Shown here: positions 32,755 through 42,190 of the stretch, piece after piece
How the letters are laid out: each line of letters starts with the position of its first letter
How positions within the stretch are numbered: the first letter of the stretch is position 1
NCBI RefSeq assembly: GCF_030123105.1
Contig: NZ_CP126095.1
Location: 310,001 to 374,000 of the forward strand
Direction: 5' to 3'
Length of the DNA: 64,000 bases
Origin: Paenibacillus sp. G2S3
GTDB taxonomy: Bacteria; Bacillota; Bacilli; Paenibacillales; Paenibacillaceae
The notes under the pieces: generated by a model
What the model saw: the letters and a program-made list of their open reading frames with translations, nothing else
Databases searched by the model: none
What the model was told of the DNA's origin: nothing
Translations under genes and position numbers: made by a program

Positions 32755-34476
32755 TTATAGATCTGGGCTACCTTCGTATCTTTTGAATGGAAATCGAAAT
32801 GTAACTTCCGTTCCCAGTCCTACAATACTGGTAATGGATAAGCCGTATTCTGGTCCGTACATTAGCATTGCCCGGTCATTTACATTTTTGAGTCCATAGC
32901 CTATAGACTGGGATTTAAGCAGTAGATTGAGTCGTTCTTGTGGGATGCCAACGCCATTATCCTTTACTTTGAAAATGATACACTCTTCCACCATTTCTCC
33001 AGATAGAGTAATTTTACTGCCTTCTTCTTCTCTATTCTCGATACCATGAATAATAGCATTCTCAATCAGAGGCTGAAGCATCAGGTTAGGCATGTAATAA
33101 GAGAAAATGGCCTCATCGATCTGATATTCTACCTCAAAGTTGTTGCTATGCATGTTCAGCTGAATCTGTATATAAGATTGTACATTCAATAGTTCATCCG
33201 AAACAGAAATAATATTATTCCCTTTATTCAGCGTAGTCCGATAGAACGTGGATAGAAGCTGCGCCATTTCACTAATATCTGTTGCATGGATTCGAATGGC
33301 TCTCCAATTGATAAGCGAAAGAGCATTATATAGAAAATGAGGATTAATCTGAGCCTGTAGAGCTTTCATTTCATATTCTTTTCGTGAAATTTCCTCAATA
33401 TATACCTTATCGATTAACATTTTAGTCTTGTCGACCATGTTGCCAAAGCCTCTGATTAAATCCCCAATCTCATCTTTCGATGTGCTGGTGACTGTAACTT
33501 CCAGTGCCCCCTCTTCTACGGTGCGCATATTATTGCGCAGACGCTTAATTTGCGAATTGAACTTTCGAGAGAATAGATTGGCAGTTATAGCAACGGCAGC
33601 AATGCAGGCAACAATAACAAGCCCAACTGTCGAAAGGATTTTCCAAGCAGAATTCGTAATCATCTTTGTAGGTTTGCATAACATAACTGTCCAGCCTGTT
33701 ATTGGAACTTCAGAATGTAATACAGTGTATTTCGTATCTTTCCAATGTAGCGTATCCAAGCTGTCTGTGTTATTGGAAGAAATATATCCTTCAATACCAG
33801 GTGAGGCATAGATCGACTTTCCATCAGCGTCTCTGACGAGAATCTCTGAACCTTGAGAGAGTAAGGCTTCAAAAGGTTTGAATAGCGAATTGTAATTCAC
33901 ACGTGCATACAGCACATTTTCTTTAGGATCTTTCTGTTTCGTATTAATAATGCGTCGAACAGCAAAGATCTCCTTGTTATCTGTAAACCACAGGACATCG
34001 ACTGACTTCATCAACATCTCGTACCAATATTTCTGTTTAATATCATTCAGGGATCTGACGGTACTGCCGTGTGCCAAAAGATTGGTTCCTGTATACAATG
34101 TTATTTGTTCGACACCTGTATTTAGATAACGTGCCGTATTGAAATCTTGGTCAATCACATTGGTTAACTGATCATACATTTCATACATACTTGTATAGGT
34201 ATGATTGGCTGAATTAATAATTTGTTGATCAAAACTCAAGAAGTTCATGAGTTTATTGTAGACATCCAGATGACTATTTAAAGCTAAAGCGCCTTGATTT
34301 AAGGCTGCTTTTAAATCAGATTTGGATTGCTTAATGAGGGATGATTTGGCTTCTTGATAGCAGAAGCTCCCCAATACAATAACAGGAATCATACTGATTA
34401 ACATAAATGAAAGCATGATCTTGGTTTGAAACCTCAAGTCACGAATATTTTGCTTAAGTGTCCGCCAAAGTTGCAT
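32755..34476 (-). CDS. YesM-type sensor histidine kinase
   Basis: A 573-residue membrane kinase. The frame extends to 34542, but GGGAGGAG directly before the ATG at 34476 sets the start. The first transmembrane helix is at about 18-40, followed by an extracellular Cache-like domain, a second helix near 280-300, HAMP, then His_kinase (Ile-Asn-Pro-His-Phe-Leu-Tyr-Asn, about residue 379) and HATPase (Asn-Gly-Val-Gly-Ile-Pro, Gly-Tyr-Gly-Leu-Lys-Asn-Val). It overlaps the response-regulator gene by 23 nt. The pair is expected to sense an outside sugar and switch on the importer at 36274. Confidence 0.92.
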   Translation of the reverse strand: MQLWRTLKQNIRDLRFQTKIMLSFMLISMIPVIVLGSFCYQEAKSSLIKQSKSDLKAALNQGALALNSHLDVYNKLMNFLSFDQQIINSANHTYTSMYEMYDQLTNVIDQDFNTARYLNTGVEQITLYTGTNLLAHGSTVRSLNDIKQKYWYEMLMKSVDVLWFTDNKEIFAVRRIINTKQKDPKENVLYARVNYNSLFKPFEALLSQGSEILVRDADGKSIYASPGIEGYISSNNTDSLDTLHWKDTKYTVLHSEVPITGWTVMLCKPTKMITNSAWKILSTVGLVIVACIAAVAITANLFSRKFNSQIKRLRNNMRTVEEGALEVTVTSTSKDEIGDLIRGFGNMVDKTKMLIDKVYIEEISRKEYEMKALQAQINPHFLYNALSLINWRAIRIHATDISEMAQLLSTFYRTTLNKGNNIISVSDELLNVQSYIQIQLNMHSNNFEVEYQIDEAIFSYYMPNLMLQPLIENAIIHGIENREEEGSKITLSGEMVEECIIFKVKDNGVGIPQERLNLLLKSQSIGYGLKNVNDRAMLMYGPEYGLSITSIVGLGTEVTFRFPFKRYEGSPDL

Positions 34477-36022
34477 ATTTCTCCTCCCGATATACAGAGG
34501 ATTTCTGATTATACTGTCTATATTTTTCTGGTGTGTACCCATAGAAATCCCTGAAATTTTGGCAGAAGTACGAAATATTGCGATAGCCCACTGCGGTGCA
34601 AATGTTTGATATTTTTAGATGCGTATTAGTTAACAGCTCTTTTGCGTTTTGCATGCGGACATTCTTAATATATTTATTAAGCCCACAGCCTGTCTGCTTC
34701 TTGAATATGGAGCTAAGATAATGTGGAGACAAATACACTTTAGCAGCAAGCATTTCCAAACTTAGATCATCTGCATAATATTGTTCAATATATTGTTTGA
34801 CGGCATCAACATCACGGTTCTGAGTAGGCTCCTGGTTTGTGGAATTCTGATCAATCCGAGCGATACCCTCAAATATGATATCTTTGATATCCCGCAAATC
34901 TTCTGATCCATATATGGTCTCGACGGCAGTCTGCAGCTCCATTTCTGATATAGGTGCAGCTTGTGTCATGATTTCCTGATAGATGGTGGAGAACATATAC
35001 TTTACATACAAATGTGAATACTGTACTTGATGTACGTATTTTTGATATAAGATCTCAGTGTTTGCCCGTAAGCTAAAAACATCTTGATCCTTCAGATTAT
35101 TTCGAATCTGATCCAGTAGATGGCTATCTGTAAGGTCTGGATACAGGGTCTCAGAAAAATGGAAGTCATTTTGCGTATTGAATATAAAGGTATCTGGGAG
35201 AAAAAAACGATATTCCATCAATTCTTCTAATGAAGCTAAGAGTGAACCTAAATCTTGTATCGAAGTTACTTCCTCTTTCATAGCGAGATAACAATTCACT
35301 TCATATTTATTAAGGATGCAATTATGCAGGCGTATTGCTGAATTATTATCAAACAGGGAAGAAGGGGACTCTTGCTCGGGAAACAGTAGTAGACTTTGAC
35401 ATCCGTTTAGATTCAAGTAATCAGCAGACGTGTCTACTAAACCAAGCACAAATTCTTCGAATTCCGAATCCACAGATTCAAAGAAAGGCTTATCAAACTC
35501 TAACAACAGCATTTTATTGTAATGGCTGGGTAATTCAATAGACAGCTCTTGAAGAGGGGGAGAGCTTCCGATGCCGTTGACTAGAGAGAAGAGTATATGT
35601 TTTTTCACATAGCTTTGCTTTCTTTGTGCCGCTTCTTCTTTTTGCTGCTGGTTCTTTAATTCCTGAATAACTTTTTCTAAAGTAGTCTGGAAGGCTTCTA
35701 TGTTAACCGGTTTCAAAAGATACTCGGATACGCCTAGGGAAAGGGCTGTTTTGGCATACTCAAATTCGGCGAATCCACTGAATAAAATCACTTTTAATTT
35801 GGGGTATAGCTTTAATGCTTCCTTTGTTAGCTGCAATCCATCCATTATAGGCATCCTTACATCGGTAAAGAGAATATCGATTGAGTGTGTGCTTAAATAT
35901 TCAAGTGCTTTACGACCGTTTTCTGCGACATGCAATTGGAGGGGGAAGCCAAGCTCCTTAATGAGGAAAGCAATTCCCTCTCGCTCCTCCTTATGATCAT
36001 CCACCACTAATATGGATAACAT
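34454..36022 (-). CDS. YesN-type response regulator, AraC family
   Basis: A 522-residue regulator from the ATG at 36022, chosen for AGGTGGGAAATA upstream; the open frame reaches 36109 without a ribosome site. The receiver domain occupies residues 1-120 (Val-Val-Asp-Asp-His, phospho-Asp in Leu-Phe-Thr-Asp-Val-Arg-Met-Pro, Lys in Leu-Leu-Lys-Pro-Val). A roughly 280-residue middle domain follows. Two AraC helix-turn-helices lie at the C-terminus (Ser-Pro-His-Tyr-Leu-Ser-Ser-Ile-Phe-Lys-Lys and Val-Gly-Tyr-Arg-Asn-Ile-Ser-Tyr-Phe). It diverges from the solute-binding gene it probably activates. Confidence 0.92.
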   Translation of the reverse strand: MLSILVVDDHKEEREGIAFLIKELGFPLQLHVAENGRKALEYLSTHSIDILFTDVRMPIMDGLQLTKEALKLYPKLKVILFSGFAEFEYAKTALSLGVSEYLLKPVNIEAFQTTLEKVIQELKNQQQKEEAAQRKQSYVKKHILFSLVNGIGSSPPLQELSIELPSHYNKMLLLEFDKPFFESVDSEFEEFVLGLVDTSADYLNLNGCQSLLLFPEQESPSSLFDNNSAIRLHNCILNKYEVNCYLAMKEEVTSIQDLGSLLASLEELMEYRFFLPDTFIFNTQNDFHFSETLYPDLTDSHLLDQIRNNLKDQDVFSLRANTEILYQKYVHQVQYSHLYVKYMFSTIYQEIMTQAAPISEMELQTAVETIYGSEDLRDIKDIIFEGIARIDQNSTNQEPTQNRDVDAVKQYIEQYYADDLSLEMLAAKVYLSPHYLSSIFKKQTGCGLNKYIKNVRMQNAKELLTNTHLKISNICTAVGYRNISYFCQNFRDFYGYTPEKYRQYNQKSSVYREEKYATLADT

Positions 36023-36221
36023 TATTTCCCACCTTTCGACATGTAGTGACATTGATATTGTAGTATAACATCTCCGACCGTAGCAATTTTTCTTCGAGAT
36101 TATCGGCATAATGAGTATTTTTTGGTGTAAAACATAATTATTTTGCGTTTACGATGGATAGCAAGCATCTATAAACTTAAAGGAGTAACAATATGAATTT
36201 TTTTGAAGCTGGCCGGCGCTT

Positions 36222-36235
36222 TGAAATCGTTTTCT
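36222..36235 (+). promoter_or_regulatory. cre-like site (catabolite repression) before the LplA-type gene
   Basis: TGAAATCGTTTTCT matches the CcpA target TGWAANCGNTNWCA at every position except the last. It lies 39 nt before the start codon, so CcpA bound there would act as a roadblock in the leader. Confidence 0.45.
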
Positions 36236-36273
36236 AATATGAGTTTTTTTATAGAAAAGGGGAGGCTCTTATA

Positions 36274-37986
36274 ATGAAACATAAATTGAGAAAATCAAGC
36301 TCTATAATACTAGCATCACTATTAGCTGTTGCTATGGTAGGTTGTTCGAGTTCTAATAATTCTTCAGCATCTACCACCAAGACAGATGCGAGTGATCCTG
36401 CATGGAAAGAAGCACAGACGACTCCGTTTGGCGCATATCCAGAAACGGTTACTTATTCTGTTGGACAAGTGGCAACGAGCTATTCAGCACTTGCAGGAAC
36501 ACCTTATGAGAAAGATAATGCCACAAACAATGTGTGGACAAGATATTTCAAGGATAAGCTGAACATTCAAAATACGACCTCGTTTGAATCCAACGATGGT
36601 ACAGACTATAGTCAAAAAGTTTCGATGGCGATTGTAAGCGGTGAAATCCCAGATCTTATGGTAGTTCCTGACTACGCGACATTGCAACAGCTTTATGAGA
36701 ACGATCTGATCGCAGATCTGACGGAAGTTTATGAGAATACAGCCAGCGATCGAATTAAGGAAATTTATGATTCCTACGGTGGACGTGTTCTGGATAGTGC
36801 AAAGTTCGATGGTAAGCTGATGGCTATACCAACTACTGAAATTTCACATGGTCCTGGTATTCTCTGGCTTCGCAAAGACTGGATGGACAAATTGGGCCTT
36901 GCTGAGCCGAAGTCAATGGCTGATGTCGAGAACATTATTAAGCAATTTGTAGAAAAAGATCCAGGTGGTAACGGAGCGGGCAAAACGCTAGGTCTTGTTG
37001 TTGATAATGAAAACGTTGCCGGTGTTTCTGGTGGACAATTCTCATTTAATAATATCTTTTCGCTATATGGTGCGTATCCAAAACAGTGGATTGATGATGG
37101 AAGTGGAAAGGCTGTATACGGATCTGTTCAACCAGAGATGAAGCCTGCACTGACCAAGTTGGCAGAAATGTACAATAATAACTTGATTGATCGTCAGTTT
37201 GCAGTACGTACTGGTGATGACCGCAAGGCGCTACTTACAAGTGGAAAAAGTGGTTCATTCATGGATAACTGGTGGGGAAGCTGGACTGTGGCTGACACGC
37301 TTAAGCTAAATCCAAAAGCGGAATGGATATCTTATGTTGCTCCACAATCAGAAGATGGCTCGCTTACAATGTTCACTGGAAATCCTTCCAGCAGTTATTT
37401 GGTTGTTCGCAAAGGCTTTGAATATCCTGAACTTGCAGCCAAACTTGTGAGTGTTCAATATGACTATCAGCGTTACCAAGAAAAAGATGCAAAAGCTTTG
37501 AAAGAATTTGAAGATTATAAGAGCATGAATGTTGGCGGATCTCCGCTCGCCATTAATATCGATTATTATGACGCTTTCTATCGTAATGTTGACATCATGA
37601 AAGAAGCAATAGAGACAGGCGATACCAGTAAATTAATTAGCAATGAGGATTTAAATGCTTATAACTCCTATAAGAAATTTCTTGATAGTAAGAAGAATGG
37701 AGAAACACCAGACTCTAATGCATGGGCTGGATATACTTCTAGTATTACGACAGCTAGTTTGGTGAAAGCCTCCAATATTAAAGAAGTGAATCCATTATTC
37801 TTTGGAAGTACATCATCCATGACGTTGAAATGGCCGACACTTACTAAAATGGAACTTGAAATGTACTTGAAGATCATTACAGGTGAACAAACACCTGACG
37901 CATTTGATAAGTTTGTAGATAGCTGGAATAAAACCGGCGGGGAAGTAATTACTAAGGAAGTTAACGAAGCGATAGCAACCAAATGA
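36274..37986 (+). CDS. LplA-like extracellular sugar-binding lipoprotein
   Basis: A 570-residue family 1 solute-binding protein, the long form typical of Paenibacillus LplA/YtcQ. Lipobox Met-Val-Gly-Cys puts the cysteine at about residue 24, and a Ser/Thr-rich linker follows. Internal motifs include Gly-Glu-Ile-Pro-Asp-Leu-Met-Val and Leu-Trp-Leu-Arg-Lys-Asp-Trp-Met-Asp-Lys-Leu-Gly-Leu. AAAGGGGAGG precedes the ATG. It forms an importer with the two permeases that follow; the ATPase (MsmX type) would be encoded elsewhere. Confidence 0.9.
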   Translation: MKHKLRKSSSIILASLLAVAMVGCSSSNNSSASTTKTDASDPAWKEAQTTPFGAYPETVTYSVGQVATSYSALAGTPYEKDNATNNVWTRYFKDKLNIQNTTSFESNDGTDYSQKVSMAIVSGEIPDLMVVPDYATLQQLYENDLIADLTEVYENTASDRIKEIYDSYGGRVLDSAKFDGKLMAIPTTEISHGPGILWLRKDWMDKLGLAEPKSMADVENIIKQFVEKDPGGNGAGKTLGLVVDNENVAGVSGGQFSFNNIFSLYGAYPKQWIDDGSGKAVYGSVQPEMKPALTKLAEMYNNNLIDRQFAVRTGDDRKALLTSGKSGSFMDNWWGSWTVADTLKLNPKAEWISYVAPQSEDGSLTMFTGNPSSSYLVVRKGFEYPELAAKLVSVQYDYQRYQEKDAKALKEFEDYKSMNVGGSPLAINIDYYDAFYRNVDIMKEAIETGDTSKLISNEDLNAYNSYKKFLDSKKNGETPDSNAWAGYTSSITTASLVKASNIKEVNPLFFGSTSSMTLKWPTLTKMELEMYLKIITGEQTPDAFDKFVDSWNKTGGEVITKEVNEAIATK

Positions 37987-38008
37987 TGTTGAAAGAGATG
38001 ATCCGTAA

Positions 38009-38899
38009 ATGAAAAATAAAAAAGATCAGACAGCATTCCATCTCATGATGGCGCCAGGCATGATTTTCCTAATTATCTTTTCGTTTATTCCAATGTTCGG
38101 TATTATAATGGCTTTTCAAAATTATGTTCCGGCTAAGGGAATGAGTGGTTCATCCTGGGTAGGTCTTGATAATTTCAAATTTATGCTCCAAATTCCGGAC
38201 AGCAAACAGATTTTCAGTAATACGATCGTTATCGCATTATGGAAAATTATTGTGGGTACTTTTACATCCATCGTGTTTGCCCTGTTATTAAATGAAATTC
38301 GGGTAAAGTTTGCTAAGCGATTCATACAGACGGTTGTTTATCTTCCGAACTTCTTGTCATGGGCGATCTTGGCTACTGTGGTCATGAACATCTTCTCATA
38401 TGAAGGTCCTGTTAATGCCATGTTAAGTTGGTTTGGGATTGACCCGGTCTTGTTTATGGCCAGCAATACCTGGTTTAGACCGATGCTAGTATTAACAGAT
38501 GTCTGGAAAGGTTTTGGGTACGGTTCAATCATCTACCTAGCTTCCCTGACATCCATTGATCCAGGACTTTATGAGGCAGGTTCCATTGATGGCGCCAATC
38601 GGTTTAAGAAACTGTGGCACATCACGTTGCCAGGCTTAATGCCAACCATTTTGTTGGTTACAACCTTGAACTTGCCGAATGTATTGAATGCTGGTTTTGA
38701 TCAGATCTTCAATCTGTATAATCCTTTGGTGTATGAATCTTCGGATATTATTGATACCTACGTTTATCGGGTGGGTCTGGTAGAAAGACAATACAGCTTA
38801 GGTACAGCAGTTGGCCTATTACGGTCAGTCGTTGGTATCGTATTGATTCTTTCTGCGAATAAACTGGCCCAAAAACTTACGGATTATCGTATTTTCTAA
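38009..38899 (+). CDS. LplB-like sugar ABC permease
   Basis: A 296-residue permease with six predicted spans. It has the N-terminal family motif Met-Met-Ala-Pro-Gly-Met-Ile-Phe, and the EAA loop Tyr-Glu-Ala-Gly-Ser-Ile-Asp-Gly-Ala-Asn-Arg-Phe-Lys-Lys, which contacts the ATPase. The gene starts 22 nt after the binding-protein stop and is followed by the second permease. Confidence 0.92.
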   Translation: MKNKKDQTAFHLMMAPGMIFLIIFSFIPMFGIIMAFQNYVPAKGMSGSSWVGLDNFKFMLQIPDSKQIFSNTIVIALWKIIVGTFTSIVFALLLNEIRVKFAKRFIQTVVYLPNFLSWAILATVVMNIFSYEGPVNAMLSWFGIDPVLFMASNTWFRPMLVLTDVWKGFGYGSIIYLASLTSIDPGLYEAGSIDGANRFKKLWHITLPGLMPTILLVTTLNLPNVLNAGFDQIFNLYNPLVYESSDIIDTYVYRVGLVERQYSLGTAVGLLRSVVGIVLILSANKLAQKLTDYRIF

Positions 38900-38917
38900 A
38901 GAAAGGGGGGTTCTCCC

Positions 38918-39796
38918 ATTTACGCATCTAACATCAAGGGTCGTATTGCAGATGTTATTATCTGGGTATTTGTTCTAGCGTTTGCCTTGTCCTGTCTTAT
39001 ACCGTTAGTCAATTTAGTAGCCATCTCTTTCAGCGACAATGCGGCGGCTTCCGCAAATCTTGTAAGTATATTCCCGGTTAATCCGACATTTAGCTCCTAT
39101 GAAAAATTATTGTCTGACAGCCAGTTTTGGCGTTCATTCATGATCTCTGTAGAACGGGTAGTGTTAGGTCTGCTTGTGAATATGGTACTGATGATTCTTA
39201 CAGCCTATCCATTGTCTAAAAGTTCACGAGTATTCACGGGACAGAAGATTTATATGAATCTTGTTATCTTCGCAATGTTATTCTCAGGCGGATTGATTCC
39301 AACCTTTATGGTAGTCAAAGAGCTTAATCTTTTAGACTCTATCTGGTCATTGATCTTGCCGGGTGCAGTACCGATAGGGAATGTTATTTTGCTGATGAAT
39401 GCATTCCGCGCTGTACCGAAATCTCTAGAGGAAGCTGCGAATATAGATGGAGCTTCACAGTGGAGAATACTAGGTACAATTTATCTTCCGATAGTATTGC
39501 CTACGCTCGCGACCGTTACACTCTTTACCATTGTGGGCCATTGGAATGATTACTTTGGTGCCCTGGTTTATATTAATAAGACGGCGAATTATCCATTGCA
39601 AACCTATATCCAACAGCTAAGCGTTGAGGTTCAGAACATTACAGATCCTGAAAAATTATTGGAATTAGCAAAAGTTTCGAATAAGACTTTGAACGCTGCT
39701 AAAATCGTGGTTTCTACGCTGCCATTGTTGTTGATTTATCCGTTTATGCAAAAGTATTTCGTATCAGGGATTGTCGTTGGTTCGGTTAAAGAATAA
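38918..39796 (+). CDS. LplC-like sugar ABC permease with probable ATT start codon
   Basis: There is no ATG, GTG or TTG in frame between the upstream stop and the TTG at 38987, which lies inside the first transmembrane helix. AAAGGGGGG (38902-38910) stands 7 nt before an ATT at 38918, which opens Tyr-Ala-Ser-Asn-Ile-Lys-Gly-Arg-Ile-Ala-Asp-Val, the expected N-terminal tail of LplC/YtcP. That gives 292 residues, six spans, and the EAA loop Glu-Glu-Ala-Ala-Asn-Ile-Asp-Gly-Ala-Ser-Gln-Trp. The start is either a rare ATT or a base error. The first helix is complete only with this start. Confidence 0.85.
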   Translation: MYASNIKGRIADVIIWVFVLAFALSCLIPLVNLVAISFSDNAAASANLVSIFPVNPTFSSYEKLLSDSQFWRSFMISVERVVLGLLVNMVLMILTAYPLSKSSRVFTGQKIYMNLVIFAMLFSGGLIPTFMVVKELNLLDSIWSLILPGAVPIGNVILLMNAFRAVPKSLEEAANIDGASQWRILGTIYLPIVLPTLATVTLFTIVGHWNDYFGALVYINKTANYPLQTYIQQLSVEVQNITDPEKLLELAKVSNKTLNAAKIVVSTLPLLLIYPFMQKYFVSGIVVGSVKE

Positions 39797-39809
39797 ATAT
39801 TATTATACA

Positions 39810-39838
39810 GCCGCTATGAGGTTTCATAGCGGCCTACT
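39810..39838 (+). terminator. Hairpin between permease and glucosidase genes
   Basis: A perfect 10-bp stem GCCGCTATGA/TCATAGCGGC (39810-39819 with 39824-39833) has a 4-nt loop. The tail has few T residues, so it is more likely an RNA-processing or stability stem that lowers downstream expression than a full terminator. Confidence 0.6.
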
Positions 39839-39860
39839 ATTTTAAAATAGGAGGCTTACA

Positions 39861-42089
39861 ATGAATAGTAATCAGGTTCATACATCAATACTGGATGAAA
39901 TGAAGACATTTGTCTCTCAAGAAGCCAATCGGAGTATTTCATTTACGAATAAAGAGGCAGCATTTTACTTTACACAATCCCATCATACGGATCATGTGGA
40001 ACATGCATTTTTTGAGGGACTTAATATTGCTAAGAATAGAATTTTCGGTGGATACACCTTATTCGTAGGTGGGCAGAAGCTAGACAATCGAACATCCGAA
40101 GTTTGGGCTTATCCTTATAAAATGGTGCGTAAGCACGCCGATCTGACAGAAGAGCTGTGGTTGTTGGATTATCATAATCTATTAGAAATTAGTCTCGCTA
40201 ATGCGAAGGAAGCCATAGGCATTACTTTAAGGGGAGAGAATGTTAGCTATATAAACCAACAAGATCATATCGCGTTCTTTACCGCTATTGAGGGAGATTG
40301 GGTAATTGCAGTTAGTGCTATCAACCTTTCTCCTTTGCACATGGATAATGAAATTCTAATTGCCGATGCAACCGCTGGAGGTTATTATATCGCTGCAGGT
40401 AAGACAACTGAGGAAGCAGCAAGCTTAATCTGTAAAGCTAGGCAAGATATAAGCACTTTGAAAGATGAACGTGTTAAGCGGATGGAAGATTTCTTATACC
40501 ACAATGCCCATCTAACTAGCAGTGATGATACGTTTACTTTAGCTATGAATTGGCTGAATATCACAATGGATCAGTTAGTTACTAGACAGCAGGGTGATGG
40601 TATCTATGCAGGACTGCCATGGTTTAACGAATATTGGGGACGGGATCAATTTATAGCTCTTCCGGGAGCTGTGCTAGTTACAGGGCAATTCGCAACGGCT
40701 AGAAATATTTTGCTATCATTCGCAGAGTTTCAGAATACGGACGAAGATTCTAAATACTTTGGTAGAATTCCAAATATCTTGTCTCCTGGAAAGGTGGATT
40801 ACCATACAACGGACGGTACGCCGCGATTCATTATCCAGTTGCAGGATTACGTTAAGTATTCAGGAGATACAGCGATCATTAAAGAGCTTTATCACAATGT
40901 ACAATATAGTATTGAAGGTTCCATAAAATATTGGGTAGATGATAAAGGGTATTTGAAGCACGCAGATAATGAAACTTGGATGGATGCCCGGGATGGCAAT
41001 TTGGAGTCGTATTCTCCTCGGGATACCCGTGCCAATGATATTCAAGCACTCTGGTATAACCAATTGCTTGCTGGTGTTTACTTTGCTGAATATATGAATG
41101 ACAAGGTGAATGCTGATAAATGGAAGGGCATTGCTGAAACCTTGAAGCACCATTTTGAGGTCGATTTCATTGATCAAGCGCATCCTTATTTAGCAGACAG
41201 ACTGGATGCAGAAGACAAGCCGGAATTCTCCCTGCGCCCAAACCAGTTATTTGCTTTTGAAATGTTTGATGATAATGATTTTAAGGCTAGAGCGATTCGT
41301 ACCGCATGGGAAGAGTTGGTCTATCCATGGGGCGTTGCTTCGCTAGATAGACATCATCCATTGTTCCGCCCATTTCATTTAACCTCTCATTATCCAAAAG
41401 ACGAGGCTTACCATAACGGTGCGGTTTGGATTTGGCTGAATGGTATTGCGATGCAGCGTATGATTGAAGCAGGGCAGGAAGAAACAGCCTATCAGCTATT
41501 CAAGAATATGAACTGGCAGGCCTTGAATTTAGGGGTTGTTGGTGGACTTTGTGAGAATATGGATGCTTATCCTGAGGAAGGTAAGAGCTGGGCGAAGCTA
41601 ACAGGTGCATATCTGCAAGCTTGGTCCAATGCTGAGCAGCTGCGTGTGTGGTATCAATACTTCTTGGGTATCCGTCCAGACCTGATTAACAATACACTGA
41701 CAATTGCACCAAGAATTCCGCAAGAGCTTGAATCCTTGGCTTATGATGTGAATATAGGGAATGGACGTATTGAAGCCACCTATAACCGTGGACTTGAAAT
41801 CACACACTCCTATACATTCAAGAATGTGGGACTGGAAGTTATGATTGATGTGTCTCCTTTTGAAACGATATCGCTTGAAGTTAAGCCAAATATGGAGCTG
41901 GTTGTAAGACAAGATGATCATACACTGGCAGTTACCTTATATGATGAAAATCGTGAAATACTCAAGGAGATTCAGTCCGAACGATGTGAATCACGTGTTA
42001 TGCGCAATGAGCGGAATAACGAGTTGTTGAAAGATGTTGAGTTTGCCAAGCCGCTCAGCTTGGACAATCACCCTTGTATAAAGCTGTAG
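39861..42089 (+). CDS. Amylo-alpha-1,6-glucosidase-like (GDE_C/six-hairpin) glycoside hydrolase
   Basis: A 742-residue cytoplasmic enzyme with no signal peptide. An N-terminal beta-sandwich region of about 220 residues precedes a six-hairpin catalytic domain: Leu-Pro-Trp-Phe-Asn-Glu-Tyr-Trp-Gly-Arg-Asp, Glu-Thr-Trp-Met-Asp-Ala-Arg, Asn-Gly-Ala-Val-Trp-Ile-Trp, and a Glu-Asn-Met-Asp-Ala-Tyr-Pro segment. A beta C-terminal domain follows. The Asp in Gly-Arg-Asp and Glu in the Asn-Glu-Tyr-Trp motif are the likely catalytic acids. AGGAGG precedes the ATG. Located directly behind the LplABC importer, it should cleave the imported oligosaccharide. Confidence 0.82.
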   Translation: MNSNQVHTSILDEMKTFVSQEANRSISFTNKEAAFYFTQSHHTDHVEHAFFEGLNIAKNRIFGGYTLFVGGQKLDNRTSEVWAYPYKMVRKHADLTEELWLLDYHNLLEISLANAKEAIGITLRGENVSYINQQDHIAFFTAIEGDWVIAVSAINLSPLHMDNEILIADATAGGYYIAAGKTTEEAASLICKARQDISTLKDERVKRMEDFLYHNAHLTSSDDTFTLAMNWLNITMDQLVTRQQGDGIYAGLPWFNEYWGRDQFIALPGAVLVTGQFATARNILLSFAEFQNTDEDSKYFGRIPNILSPGKVDYHTTDGTPRFIIQLQDYVKYSGDTAIIKELYHNVQYSIEGSIKYWVDDKGYLKHADNETWMDARDGNLESYSPRDTRANDIQALWYNQLLAGVYFAEYMNDKVNADKWKGIAETLKHHFEVDFIDQAHPYLADRLDAEDKPEFSLRPNQLFAFEMFDDNDFKARAIRTAWEELVYPWGVASLDRHHPLFRPFHLTSHYPKDEAYHNGAVWIWLNGIAMQRMIEAGQEETAYQLFKNMNWQALNLGVVGGLCENMDAYPEEGKSWAKLTGAYLQAWSNAEQLRVWYQYFLGIRPDLINNTLTIAPRIPQELESLAYDVNIGNGRIEATYNRGLEITHSYTFKNVGLEVMIDVSPFETISLEVKPNMELVVRQDDHTLAVTLYDENREILKEIQSERCESRVMRNERNNELLKDVEFAKPLSLDNHPCIKL

Positions 42090-42112
42090 CTATAATTAGT
42101 TAAGACAATCTT

Positions 42113-42158
42113 AAAAAAACCTCTAACCCATCCTCAGGATGATGTTAGAGGTTTTTTT
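42113..42158 (+). terminator. Bidirectional terminator between the glucosidase and HAD genes
   Basis: A perfect 15-bp stem (42113-42127 with 42144-42158) with A7 and T7 ends and a roughly 16-nt loop. It works on both strands between convergent genes. Confidence 0.92.
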
Positions 42159-42190
42159 GGCAGTTTATGATTTAAGACAAGTATGTTGGC

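Noticed and set aside
34477..34542. Longer N-terminus of the YesM-type kinase
   Set aside because: The strong GGGAGGAG site immediately before 34476 marks the true start. The extension has none and would overlap further into the regulator gene.
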